In this document: piece by piece, positions 34,004 to 45,017 of the stretch
Layout: each line of letters begins with the position of its first letter
Numbering within the stretch: the stretch's first letter is position 1
Source of the DNA: Amborella trichopoda
Lineage: Eukaryota > Streptophyta > Magnoliopsida > Amborellales > Amborellaceae
Reading direction: 5' to 3'
NCBI RefSeq assembly: GCF_000471905.2
Contig: NW_006500103.1
Location: 2,885,693 to 2,949,692, forward strand
Length of the DNA stretch: 64,000 nucleotides
Translations under genes and position numbers: made by a program
Notes under the pieces: generated by a model
Told to the model about the DNA's origin: nothing
What the model saw: the letters and a program-made list of their open reading frames with translations, nothing else
Database searches by the model: none

Positions 34004-35266
34004 ATGGCGCCACCACCACACAAGCTGCCGACCTACGAGTTTGAGTGGGGGCCAGCCCCCTCCATCTCCATCTCCACCTCCACCTCCACCTCCACCTCCA
34101 CCTCCACCTCCACCGTCCACTCTCCCTCCATCAAGGGCAACAGCAACTCCACGCCATCCATGCGCATGATGAGCTTCTCCCCCCAACTCATCGCCATGCT
34201 CATTGCCGTCATCGCCGCCTTCCTCCTCGTCGCCTACTTCCGCCTCATCTCGGCTCACCTCCTCCCCCAGCTCCGCCGCCTCCTATCCAAGCTCCACCGC
34301 ATCTTCCGCCGTCGCCGCAGGCGCCGCCGCGGCTGGGGGCCGGATTCGGGCAACTCCTCTCCGGACACGCATGCCGTCATCTTCCACGGCCACCACGACG
34401 CCACTGCCACCGTCCAGATCTTCTCGTCGTACGGCCTCGACGACACCGCCATCAAGACCATCCCTCTCTTCCTCTACGCCGATGGAAACCGCTACGTGAC
34501 GGACGGGAGCCGTGACTGCCCCGTCTGCCTCCTGGAGTTTGAAGAGAACGACTACCTACGCGTCCTCCCCAAATGCTGCCACGTATTCCACACCGACTGC
34601 ATCGACATGTGGCTCCGGTCCCACGCCAACTGTCCCCTCTGCCGGGCAGGCATCTTTCCGCCGGAATACTCCTACCCACGCCGGAATATTCTCCTCCCGT
34701 TGGAGTCTCCCTTCGTCCCGGCCATGGCCGCAAGGATAAGGCCCAGCCTCGATGATGTCATTCTCGCTGGAATCCTGTCTCCGCCACCACGGCAGCCAAC
34801 AGAACCCGACACGCTGGCGGAGATCACTGTCGTGAATGGGTCGCCCGAAAATGACGCACAAGCGGGGGAAGACGGCCACACACGACGTAACTTTTTGCTG
34901 AAACGATCGTATTCGTTTGGATTTGAGCGGAATCTGACATCATCGCCGGGGCGGTTTTCCAGGGGCAGTGGGCTGTGGAGCAAGAGGCTGACGTCCCCGT
35001 TCACAGGCTCAAGCAAAGCTAGGGTTTTCTCGTTCCGTTACTACAGGGGGTTGAGGTCGCCGTTTTTCAGGAGGCGGAGCTCGCTCAGTAACGCAGGCTT
35101 CTTCCCTCTATCGGAGTCTCACTCGCGTTTCGGTGGCGGATCGTCGAGGCGGAGCCGCTCCATGACGAGCCCCATATTTCGGCCCGTCAATGTCATTTCG
35201 TCCAGTCGCTTGAGATGCGGTGACCCTGAAGCCCTGCTGTCACCGGAAAGGCTCAATCGTCGCTAG
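34004..35266 (+). CDS. ATL-type RING-H2 E3 ubiquitin ligase
   Basis: A 420-residue intronless protein. ATL proteins are membrane-anchored E3 ligases in plant defence and stress signalling. Features in order: a Ser-Thr dipeptide run (about 22-37), one transmembrane helix (about 61-79, QLIAMLIAVIAAFLLVAYF), a stretch of eight arginines (102-109), the GLD motif (GLDDTAIKTIPLF, 144-156), and the RING-H2 finger (172-213). The finger has exact ATL spacing Cx2Cx15CxHx2Hx2Cx10Cx2C: CPVC ... CCHVFHTDC ... CPLC. The C-terminus is Ser/Arg-rich (RRRSSL, SSRRSRSM), a likely phosphorylation region. The frame is open 50 codons upstream to 33854. I choose the ATG at 34004 because it has a strong context (AAGCCATGGCG) and the peptide before it is unlike the family. 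Confidence 0.93.
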   Translation: MAPPPHKLPTYEFEWGPAPSISISTSTSTSTSTSTSTVHSPSIKGNSNSTPSMRMMSFSPQLIAMLIAVIAAFLLVAYFRLISAHLLPQLRRLLSKLHRIFRRRRRRRRGWGPDSGNSSPDTHAVIFHGHHDATATVQIFSSYGLDDTAIKTIPLFLYADGNRYVTDGSRDCPVCLLEFEENDYLRVLPKCCHVFHTDCIDMWLRSHANCPLCRAGIFPPEYSYPRRNILLPLESPFVPAMAARIRPSLDDVILAGILSPPPRQPTEPDTLAEITVVNGSPENDAQAGEDGHTRRNFLLKRSYSFGFERNLTSSPGRFSRGSGLWSKRLTSPFTGSSKARVFSFRYYRGLRSPFFRRRSSLSNAGFFPLSESHSRFGGGSSRRSRSMTSPIFRPVNVISSSRLRCGDPEALLSPERLNRR

Positions 35267-36404
35267 CGTGACACATCATATCTCCGGCGAATTAAGTGAG
35301 CTTCTGCGCAGCCACGTGGCGTGCTTTGGCGATGGAGGCCAAAATCCCCACCGGTGCGGCCGTGGAAGCTGTGACAGGGCGGAGCAATGCAACTGCGCCA
35401 CCGCGAAAAATTGATTTTTTGTGGTGGCGAAATTTCGTTGACGAAAAGGGACGAGCTTTAATGAGAAGGAAGAGGACTTAATGAGGGGCGTGCTTTCTTA
35501 ACGTGCACATTCAATGGGGGCAGGTGGGTGAATTAATGGCTTTTTGTTTTGGGTTTGCTGAAACTCATAAATGAGAGGTGATTAAGCTAAGCTCACTGTT
35601 AATTCCGCCATTAGTATTTTTAATTAAATGGTTTTTAATGTGGGTTTCCTTTTCTGTAAATTCCATTGATGGTGTATGCTCTCCTTCTATGCAAGGATTA
35701 GAGGCTTTAAAAAACACACTGATCCGTCCAAGTCACCATCAGGACCGCCGATCCACATAGGTTTTTCACAGGTTTTTTAGAATGTATATTAAATTGCATT
35801 AATGCTTTTGATCATTATTATTGTATTCTATTTGCCTCTTGAATTAGTATACATCTCTTTGTTAGAAAAAAAACGAATTAGTGTACATCTTGGTTAGCCT
35901 TTTTTTTTTTTCTGTGTTAATTTAGATTTTGGGTTTGCAATGAATTTTATGTTTCACTACGATTTTTTAAATGCTTTGTTAAATTAATTTGTTTTTGGGT
36001 AGGGTAAAGCATCTTGCTGGGAATCTAACCTTAATCCCTGCCTTTTTGTCTCGGCCTTAGCAATCCCTGTTCGGTTGTGTTTTTGAAAATTGTAGGACGA
36101 AATTTCGGACATATCGGATGAGATTTCAGAAATTTTCAGTTATGTGGATCGGATTTGACGCGTCAGTTCGAGAATGGTTTGGCTGGATATAAATTTAGAG
36201 GTAATTTTTAATATATTTTATATTTTTGAATCATGGTTATTATTATTTATTTTATTTAAGATTTGGTTCAATCCAACTAGGTTTAATTAGACTATACCTC
36301 ACAGCAAATCCAATCTCAATAACATTGGGTACCATCGTAATGCACCAAAAAGGCAGGGCCTCTACACTAAAATGATTGAATTATTAAGAGTGTGTAGCAT
36401 GTAG

Positions 36405-36655
36405 GGGTGGCAACACGTAGGACTCGAACTCTGACCTGAAAATATAGTGTGAGGCCCAAACCCAATCATTCAAAAATTAAAATATCTATATATTTAAATA
36501 TATTTTATATATTAGAACCCAAAAAATATTACCCGAATAGTATTCCGATCCAAGATTTGGACGTAGACCCGAACTGCCGGCTCTAATTTGTGAACGTATA
36601 CCAAGACCCAGATAGGTTCTACCTCTCGAGTCCCCAGTCCGTTGCCACACCTAAT
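36405..36655. repeat. Family-B element with GGTGGCAA/TTGCCAC ends
   Basis: Starts TAGGGGTGGCAACACGTAGG and ends CCGTTGCCACACCTA, so the ends are inverted repeats. The arms are GACC/GGTC-rich and the core (36470-36530) is AT-rich. Confidence 0.65.
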
Positions 36656-37526
36656 AACATGCTCGTGTGGTAGCATACTGTAGATCAACTCCCTTGAGCA
36701 AACTAGATACTTTTGAGGATTATTTTGTTTGAATTTTTTGGATCCAATAGTTAGATGATTATTTTCAATCAAAAAAAGCAGATTTTGAGTTTTTCAACTC
36801 TTCGATCTTGCCCTTCTAAAATTGGGTGTTTCTTGTTCAACCTCAAGCCATTATTTTTTCAAGCACATAAAACATGTGATTTGAAAATTTTCCTTTTCGA
36901 TGCTTGCCAATTGCCATACTCAAAAGGTTGCTTCCATATGAGCATAGGGAGTGTAGGGTACAAATGTCTATCACTTAATCAATTGTGGAATGCATCGACA
37001 ATCGATGGATGGAGAGCGATGGAGAGGGTGGACAAGCTAGTCTGGTTGTCCTTGGGACCAATTCCCTTCATCACCGCCCATCCAATTACTGGACGGTAGT
37101 TAGTAGTTAGAGCCATAACATTTACATTTGTGCATTAAAGGAAGGAAAATTGTTTCATGTGGGCTGGACCCTATTCATCAATATGTGGGCTGGACCCTAT
37201 TACAACAATATGCAGTCCAGAGGTATAAAGCATCTATTTTAAAGATGAATGCAAATAAATGCTCCATGTAAAAAAATAAATAAATGTAACTAATGGTCAA
37301 ATTTTTTTTTAATATAATTATTATGTTTAGCTTTCAAAAAAAAAAATTCATATTTATAATCTCCATGCTAAAGATTATATATTCTCTAAAAAGTATTATA
37401 TTTAAAATATATATTTATTATCAAGCCCGCATTCCTACAAGCTTTACTCAATACAAGCTGTTTTGTTCCGCCACACAAAAGAAGGGTCTACCTTATTTTT
37501 TTTAGCCGCTAAAATTACATTAATTA

Positions 37527-37700
37527 GGGGTGGCAATGGACCCAACTAGACTTGGGACCCGACATGTAGATCCGACCTCGGGTCTGGGTATTAGTCCAAC
37601 TTTTGGACTTGATAGGTCAGGTCTGGGTCCAAAACCTAGCCCTGCATGGTATTAGGATATGGGGCCAGCCATACCCGTCCCGGACCCAAACAGTATTGGT
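37527..37700. repeat. Family-B element, left part
   Basis: Starts GGGGTGGCAATGGACCCAAC, shared almost base for base with the copy at 37897. It continues with CCGACCTCGGGTCTGGGTAT. The expected right end TTGCCACCCC is not found before the sequence turns AT-rich near 37700. Confidence 0.6.
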
Positions 37701-37896
37701 GTATGTGGGTATTCATAAATGTTGTCAATATGTTTGTTTCTTAGAAATTTGTAGTTATTATGTGAAATAAGAGAATGTGGATATATGTAGGTATTCATAA
37801 ATATTGTACATTATTGTAAATGTTGCCAATAGTATGGGTATATGATGGTAAAAACAGAGCAAAGAAACACTCAGACATAACCCACATGTCTCAGTT

Positions 37897-38070
37897 GGTG
37901 GCAATGGACCCGACTAGATCTGGAACCCGACGGGTAGACCTGACCTCGGGTCTGGGTATGGGTCCAAATTTTGGACGTAAAAGGTCGGGTCCATATCAAA
38001 AACTTGAACCCAAATATTATTCGGGTCCGTGTCCGGGTGACCCAACCCGGACCCGATCGATTGCCACCCC
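37897..38070. repeat. Family-B element, complete 174 bp copy
   Basis: Left end GGTGGCAATGGACCCGAC and right end CCCGATCGATTGCCACCCC. The terminal GGTGGCAA and TTGCCACC form a perfect inverted repeat. The interior consists of GGGTC/GACCC words. It lies 200 bp right of a related copy at 37527. Confidence 0.75.
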
Positions 38071-38582
38071 GAACACTAGTCTAGTACACATGGGACTAAA
38101 GAAATTCAAATAAAAAATTTCCCTTTCTGAGAATTTTATTGAAAATAATGGATTGGTGTGGGGCGTTCTATAAGTTTGAGCTTACTTTTAGTCTACAGCT
38201 CATTAGTCTCGGTTTTTAATCTCGCTCTATCAAGCTCATTGTAACTGAGCCTGTCTGTCTTCCATTTTCCCTGAGATCATTGTGAACTCAGCAGTCGTTC
38301 TCTCATGCTCAATTGTGACCAAGCATGATTGTAGGAGCAGCAATGGGGTCTCAACCCGCTGACCCGACAAATCAATCCGATTAAAGTTTGGCTTGTGACC
38401 CAAACATTGGACTTGATGAATCAGGTTCGAGTTCAAATGACTTGGATTCGACATGAATCAAGTTTGGGTCTAGGTCCATTTTGGACTTTACTGGATCCGG
38501 TCTACATCTAGGCCAAGGTCGAACTGACCTCTTACCCGACATGTATATGTGCAATACTTTTTATGTAGTATGGAATGCTGAG

Positions 38583-38745
38583 GTTTGTATAAGGTGCCTT
38601 CTTCGAGGTGTAGAAGTAAGGCGCACCTCTAAAATTTGCTAGGAGCCTGTCGTTTTAGTATCGGAAGCCTTATGATGGATTGAAAATATCTTTTTATTTA
38701 TCGTTATAAATTTAAGATTTTAAAAATAGCCTAGATCAAGAAGAT
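38583..38745. mobile_element. Family-A element, 5'-end fragment
   Basis: GTTTGTATAAGGTGCCTTCT and TAAGGCGCACCTCTAAAATT match one end of the family-A element (reverse orientation). The homology fades after about 38745. Confidence 0.5.
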
Positions 38746-38983
38746 ATAAACGCTTGAAATTAGAAAACCCAAAAAATTTCCAGGACTTAGAATTCTTTAT
38801 CAATTGGAAAGTTCTCCGATTCTTTTTTTCTCCTTCTCGAGGTCCACCTTGCTACAATAGTATCACAACCGTATATAAGCTTTTTCGATTATATAATAGA
38901 TACCTAGGAGATCAAAAGGAGCATGATTCCGAAACAAAATAAATAATTCAATTGTAATTCGAGCCTCCATCTTAATTAAATAT

Positions 38984-39062
38984 TAACAAAGATCAACCAA
39001 TTATCATCATCGTCAGAGCCTCTTTACCCAACTAATTGGGTCGGCTAACAAAGATCAACCAA
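38984..39062 (-). mobile_element. 45 bp RTE LINE stub flanked by perfect 17 bp target-site duplications
   Basis: TAACAAAGATCAACCAA occurs at 38984-39000 and again at 39046-39062. Between them lies 39001-39045, whose reverse complement reads GCCGACCCAATTAGTTGGGT and ends GATGATGATAA. That is the terminal 'ADP...' codons and the short (GAT)n tail typical of plant RTE LINEs. This is a severely 5'-truncated insertion made by target-primed reverse transcription. Confidence 0.85.
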
Positions 39063-39880
39063 AAATAAATAAATTAAAATGTATTTAATCTTGACAAACA
39101 TATATCGTATTACTAAAAGAGCAACTTAAAATGAAAAGAACAACAAAACTAGCTTAATATGTCATAGGGAATATGCAGCAGAAAAAGAACAAATACAACA
39201 ATTAAACTCAATTAAATATAGAAAATCCAATAAAATGAAACCGTTAAACTAGAAATATTATGATTAGTGAAAACCCAAAAAGAAGCAATGTTGTTCTATG
39301 CATGCTTACATGATCTCTTCACCAAATTACCATAAAATGCAAATAATCATGAGCATGTATTTTAAAAGAAAAAAGACTAAACGATCACAATCAAGTGAAA
39401 TAATTTTATGCAGATGTCACCATTCAACCATAAAACCAACAAGTATAGTAATAGTCTTCTTGTTCATGTATTTACCATAATTATCAGTCTAGATCGCTAG
39501 TGATACTGGTGCATAAGCCAGTGATGCTTTCGGCTACTTGGACTCTCGCCGTCGAAGGTGCAATACATGCATCATATTGGCCCTCATTTCTCACGAATGG
39601 TTTTCTTTGAAGGATAAGAAAATCTTAGGATTCGATTTCTCTCCCAATAAAAATAAACCTCTATACGTTCTACAATTATAACTAAACAAAACTGGTCAAA
39701 TATACTAGTACAAGAATAAATAAATAAATATTCACTTCACCATTGAGCCAGCTGATGAAACCCACAATTTCTTTTTATCTGACCAAAACCGACTGTCAAG
39801 AATATGTAGTCTGTCCATCCAGCCTCCATATTATGCTCTAAAAGGTATCATTATTGTGATTCATGAACTCTGATCATGGG

Positions 39881-42800
39881 CTACAAAAAAGCCTCGGCAG
39901 TGTTCAAGTCGTCCAAAATATCAGACTTTACATCTTCAGGCAATGTAGCAAATGGACCTGCCTTGGAGTAGAAATTTGCCAATGATCTGATTGCTTTCTC
40001 AAGAGCCACGTATGATTCCTGTAGAGTTTGATTTTCAAACATCAAACAGAAATTTTCACAAACACTAATTGCAGGACACCCAGGACTTCAAGGCCAGAAA
40101 TTGCAGAAGCGATGGAGTAACCAACAAATGAAGAAGCAATATCATTCAGTATGTAAACAAACAATGTAAAAGCATACAACATTCAATATGTAATATTTAA
40201 AATGAGTCGGTGAAGGGAGTTTATCTGAAAATCCAAACCCAGGACTTCAAAAGGCCAGAAATCGCAGAAGAGATGGAAAAATCATCAAATGAAAAAGCTA
40301 TACCACTCAGTATGTAAGAAAACAAAATGCAAAGGCAGTATATTAAATATGTGACTTTCAAAACAGTCATTGCAGGAAGCTTATCTAAGAATCAAAACCC
40401 AAGACTTTCAAGACCAGAAATTGCAGAAGAGATTGAAAAAGCTATATCACTCAGCATGTAATAAAACAAAATACAAAAATAATACATTCAATATGCAATG
40501 AAATATAATTTCATTCTATATGTAATAAAACAAAATACACAAACAATCAAATTTTGTGAGTCACCAAGATATGCTTAATTGCCTGATAACCAAAAAACCC
40601 ATTCCTATTTCATGATTCACAGATTCTTTTATATTTGATTCCAAATCAAACCCAACCATTCCTCTCTTTTCTAGTATCCCATTTTAATCCAAGAACCAAA
40701 CTTTTTACGATGTTAAAGCTCGAGATTGCTAGTATCCCATTAATAATGTTCTTCTCTAGTATCCCATTTTAATCCAAGAACCAAACTTTTAAGCTGAAGC
40801 ATGATAGCAAGTATGTGGTCAAGTTAATATAAAGCTTTGCAATATGGCATTTTCGTCCTCAACTAAAGACAAACTTTGATTCTTGTGAAGATTCCATTGA
40901 GTGCCAGTGCATCTTCATATAAAGCTCAATTTTGGGGTTTTATCTGTAAAATCAGACTAAGTCGCCAAAGGTTCGATAGAAGCATACACTAGAAAGGGAG
41001 GAGACTCCTAACCTACATATGAAGATGAGGACTATTTGAACCTTGTGTCCTTGGTCCAAAGACAATGTAATCATATCATAGATGAGGGCTAGAAGTTATG
41101 TATTCAAATCTAAGAAACATAACTGAGCAAGAGTTTTGTCAAATTTTCAACAATATTTAATGCTATTGTACATATATTTCTCATAAGTCCCTTGAGAAAG
41201 AAGCAATTACCTTAATTGTCACAAGTTTCAAAAGAAATAAAGAAGAACCGGAAAGAAATTAAAAAATAAAATAAAATAAAAAGAAATTGAAAGACAACTT
41301 AGACTGAAACAATCTCAACAAAATGGAATGGAGCGGTATGCAGTATTTCACAACCATGCTTCAAAACCAATTCAAACAAATTACATTGGATAAAATTGCA
41401 TACCTCTTTCACTATTGATTCTTGGCCCTTCCATCCAGTCAAATATTTGCGGATCGATTCCTTAGCTGCATCAGCTGTCTTCCTAAATTTGGAAATGTCT
41501 TTAGAATCTTCCTTTAATGACTCCCTTAGAGTCTCTATAACCTCTCTCGCACTCTTTAAGTAGCTCTTTGGCAACACCTTTTGAATGGTATAAAGCATTA
41601 GGGAAAATGAGGAAACCCACAAAGGCTTTTTTTTTATTATACATTAACAAAATGTTTCTGAATAACCCCAGAAAAGTTACTTGGGCAAGTCAGAGTGGGC
41701 TCGCCCCTGTCTTGCTCACCCCAAAAATAAGATTAAAAATACAAAAAGAGGTAAAAAATTTGTTAAAAAATTTAAAAAATTAGCAAATACAATACGTGAT
41801 AGGGGATCATTAAAAGACTGTAGGAGATGAAAAAATTCCGTAAAAGATCGATTACTGAAAATTTTGATTTATACCTTGAATAATTCAGAAAAATCAAAAG
41901 AAAAGAAAAAGATAAAAATGTTCCATACTCAGTTTTACCATCAAAATCATATAAAAACATATTTCTCATAAATATATTCGTATTTTTCACATTTTTGTAT
42001 CTTTTAACATTTTAAATATTTTTTACCTATTTGGGTACCCGGCAAGTTGGGCACCCCAACCCGGCTTGCCAACCTGGTGAGGCTGAGTTACTCAGAGGAG
42101 TCTTAAAGCACTGCAAAACATATTCATGATATTGTTTTGGGGCGACTACATATATGCATGATATTTACAAATTGTGTAACTAGTTAAGTGAAAGAATGGG
42201 TTCTGCTCAATTAATTTTTTTGGAGATATACAAACAGCTAGGACCCAGATCTATATTTCATGCCATTTAACTATCAAGAAAAAAACCCAATCTTGTTTTT
42301 ATGGAATTGAACTTTTGCAATTAGGTCGTCTGAACAGTGTGGAATTTCTGAAGCATTTAAAATTATAAAAGAGAAATAAGATATTATTCAAATGAAAATA
42401 CCTATAATTTTCCTAAAAACAGAAAGAAAACGCCATAAAATTTACTAAAGAAATCCTGGTTTTAAATTTAAGCAAAATTTGGCTTCAAACTAAAATGAGA
42501 TAAAATTATAAGATCTTAAGCATCCAAATTTATCTTTGCAGCCAAAATTTCAACTTAACTTCTTCTATCAATGGGCAAATTTTTGCGGAAATTCACTTCA
42601 AATTCAGGACAATATAAAATTAGAGAGTTTATAGAGAAACCTTTCCGGATTTAGTTTTCTCATTGGGGTCGAACAGTGACTGTATCTCCCCCAAAAACCC
42701 TTTATCCTCATCCTCTGAACCCCTTTCCGCTTCTTCTTCCTCTGCTCTCAACCCTAGCGGCATTAGGCTCCCGTTAACAAGCACAGCTCCAGCCAATGAC

Positions 42801-43146
42801 ATGATGCCACGTATGGCAAGGAGACGGCGATTTAACGGACGTTCCTCAGAATCTAGGTTACACCTCCATGAACGTGGCTGTTTCTCTGCTCTGTATCGTC
42901 ATAGAAACAAATGGTTTTCTTTAAAATAAATAGATAAACAATAGCACCATTTTTCCTAGGACAATGACTTAGTGGCACAATTAGTTACAGAAAAAATGAG
43001 AACTTTAAAATTTTACAGCAAAATGAGAACTTTAAACTCTTCATTAAAAAATTAAGGTAGAGTGAGAAAAGACCATTACGCATTGAGAGGGGTTTTGGAA
43101 AGAGAATGGGGGGCTTAGAGAGAGAAAATGGTGAGAAGACTGCCAT
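39881..43146 (-). CDS. LPA19: Psb27-like D1-precursor processing factor (PSB27-H2/LPA19), four exons
   Basis: Exons on the minus strand: 43146-43080, 42885-42641, 41577-41404, 40018-39881 (207 residues). LPA19 is a lumenal Psb27 homologue that assists C-terminal processing of the PSII D1 precursor. Exon 2 carries a twin-Arg-type lumenal signal (NRRLLAIRGIMSLAGAVLVN ... LRAE). Exon 3 gives VLPKSYLKSAREVIETLRES and FRKTADAAKESIRKYL. Exon 4 gives ESYVALEKAIRSLANFYSKA ... DDLNTAEAFL. The junctions after exons 2 and 3 are phase 0 with good sites (GGAAAG|gtttct, AAAGAG|gtatgc; acceptors tcaaaag|, tctacag|). Exon 1 (MAVFSPFSLSKPPILFPKPL) and the exon-2 acceptor are less certain: exon 2 has no in-frame ATG before its twin-Arg, so an upstream exon is needed, and nearby alternative AGs exist. 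Confidence 0.85.
40079..40505. repeat. ~160 bp tandem repeats in the last LPA19 intron
   Basis: Three diverged units begin at 40079, 40238 and 40398. Each starts with CCC(A)AGGACTTCAA/CCCAAGACTTTCAA, followed by GCCAGAAAT(T/C)GCAGAAG and CACTCAG(T/C)ATGTAA. The third unit is shorter. Confidence 0.85.
40668..40790. repeat. Local duplication in LPA19 intron
   Basis: CTCTAGTATCCCATTTTAATCC continuing AAGAACCAAACTTTT-type sequence occurs at about 40670-40707 and again at 40753-40790. Confidence 0.8.
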
Positions 43147-43904
43147 TTTAATTGATTTTTGACGCACCACCTTGCCTTCTTTCTCCGTCTGTCCTGTCAA
43201 GTAAGGCGAGAGACGCTATACCATTAGACAATCACTATCCACATTTCCTTATATAAAGCGTCAATTTATAACCTATCCGATCTGAATTTTGATAGTTTGG
43301 ATGTGTTACGGGAAAATTTCTTTTGAAGTTCGAGCTTCGCCATTTAAATAATGACAGGCCACCCAATTTCACATTTAATAAATAAGATTAATATAATTAT
43401 TTTGTATTAAAAAAAAATGATCATATATATATATATATTAAATATTATATCTTTTAATATACAATTTAAACAATCTATTTTTGAGATTTTTAAACGTGTA
43501 TTAATCTAATCGATCCGTATTTTTTAAAATTTAATAATGAAAGATAAAAATTCGTCTTCTTGGTTATCCTAAAAATTTCCAACATCCAAGTTATATACTT
43601 TCATAAAAGTTCGAGTCGTATCTTTGATTGTTAAAAAAAAATACCTAATGCAAATCATATGTATTTTTATTAGATGACTTATATTTTTGGTATTTCATCA
43701 TCGTAGAGTTGGCTACATAAATCCTTGTCTACCTGTTCTATCAAAAATCATACCATCATATAAATGAGCATATGCAGTTTCAATGAGAGGATGACCCTTA
43801 ACTATAAAAAATTTACCCTTATTTAAATGTATTCCTTTAAAAAAAAAATATTTTTAAAGATGAATTTAGTGTCCTAAAATACTTATGACGTATGGATGAA
43901 TGGG

Positions 43905-44060
43905 GTAAAATACAAGGTTGGGAGTGAAGCAGCCATTTTCTCACTCTAAACCCTCTTCTTTCTTTCTCTTCTCTAATACGAGGAGAGAGAGTATTGATGT
44001 GAGGTTGGTTGTGAAGATGGATAAACGATAGGATAGGAGAAAATCTCATTTGTCACTTTG
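43905..44060 (+). repeat. Orphan copy of the DUF1995 gene leader region
   Basis: CAGCCATTTTCTCACTCTAA continuing ACCCTC, a CT/GAGAG block and GATGGATAAACGATAGGATA match the order at 46930-47060 (CCAACCATTTTCTCTCTCTAA ... ATGGATAAGCGATCGGATAA), the region immediately upstream of the DUF1995 gene. No coding body accompanies it here. Confidence 0.6.
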
Positions 44061-44659
44061 GTTATGGTTCTTGGTTTGCCACGTGGAAGGCCTTAGACAA
44101 TGCTTGCACTCATCGAGGGAAATGTGTATTCATGTACTATACTGTAGCGTGCATTATCCACCACATATAGCAATACCATACTTTATGTATACTACAATTT
44201 TGTGTTTTTTCATTTTGTTTATTTTTCGTGTTATTTTTTATTTTATTTCTTTTTAGTTTTTATTTCTTTCAGCAGTTAACTTGGTTGTTGGTGTTTTCCT
44301 ATTTTTTCTATATCAATAAACTAAAAAAATTGTTTGGTGCGTCCACGTCCGCACCTGTTACCATGCGGGCTTAGAAATTTACACCGTCCACCAAAATTGG
44401 ATCCCGTAAATCATAGTTTAAAAAAAAAAAAAATTCAACAGTTCAAATATTTTCTCTAAAAAATAACATTTTTAGTTTTTAAATTTTATTATTTTTATGT
44501 ATTACATACCCCCCGTGAACGCGGACAAATTCGCTCAGTTTATAGACTTGAAGATGAGAAAAGGAGGTAAGGGTTTATGCTTTATTTGGATCCGGTCATT
44601 TATGGAAGTAGGGAGTATTGCTCGTATTCTTTTTTTTTATTTTTTATTTTTGTAGCTAT

Positions 44660-45017
44660 CTTCTTTTATTTGAGTAAAGTGCATTTTCAAAAAGTATCTA
44701 GAAATGTGGTTTCAATACTAGAAATCTTTGTGATAGTCTTGAAATATATTTTCATCTCTAATTATAAATTTCAAGTTTCAAAAATAGTGTGGTTCGAACA
44801 AATTTATGAAAAACTTGAAAATCTTGAAAGTTGATAATAAAAATATGTATTACATAATGTACTATTTTTAAAACTTGAAATCCATTTTTTTCTCATATCT
44901 ATACATCATGACATCGATATGAGATATTTGAGCATCAAAAGAACATTTTCTAATGAAATTTGTGAGGTGTGCTCTAATTTAATTGTTTAGAGCCTCAACT
45001 CTATATAATTTTTTTCC
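44660..45017. mobile_element. Family-A element, reverse orientation
   Basis: Interior hallmarks TCTAATTATAAATTTCAAGT, AAAACTTGAAATCCATTTTT and GACATCGATATGAGATATTT. The right end is TTTAATTGTTTAGAGCCTCA, then ACTCTATATAATTTTTTTCC. The left end is degraded (about 44655). Confidence 0.65.

Larger units (their letters stand above)
35267..39880. other. Intergenic with repeat elements
   Basis: No gene recognised. It contains family-B elements (36405-36655, 37527-37700, 37897-38070, 38335-38540), an AT-rich element around 36650-36870, a doubled ATGTGGGCTGGACCCTATT (37158-37201), a partial family-A element (38583-38745) and a 45 bp LINE stub with target-site duplications (38984-39062). The stretch 39.06-39.88 kb is AT-rich without recognisable content and should include the LPA19 3' region. 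Confidence 0.6.

Noticed and set aside
34045-34515. Long overlapping frames (His/Leu/Pro-rich or Ser/Pro-rich) inside the ATL gene
   Set aside because: They are by-products of the GC-rich hexamer repeat and the biased codon use of the ATL frame, with no domain content.
43417-43438. (TA)n tract as a possible origin or matrix-attachment signal
   Set aside because: Similar TA runs occur at 20.9, 28.8, 45.3 and 53.6 kb and look like ordinary microsatellites, several inside or beside family-A elements.
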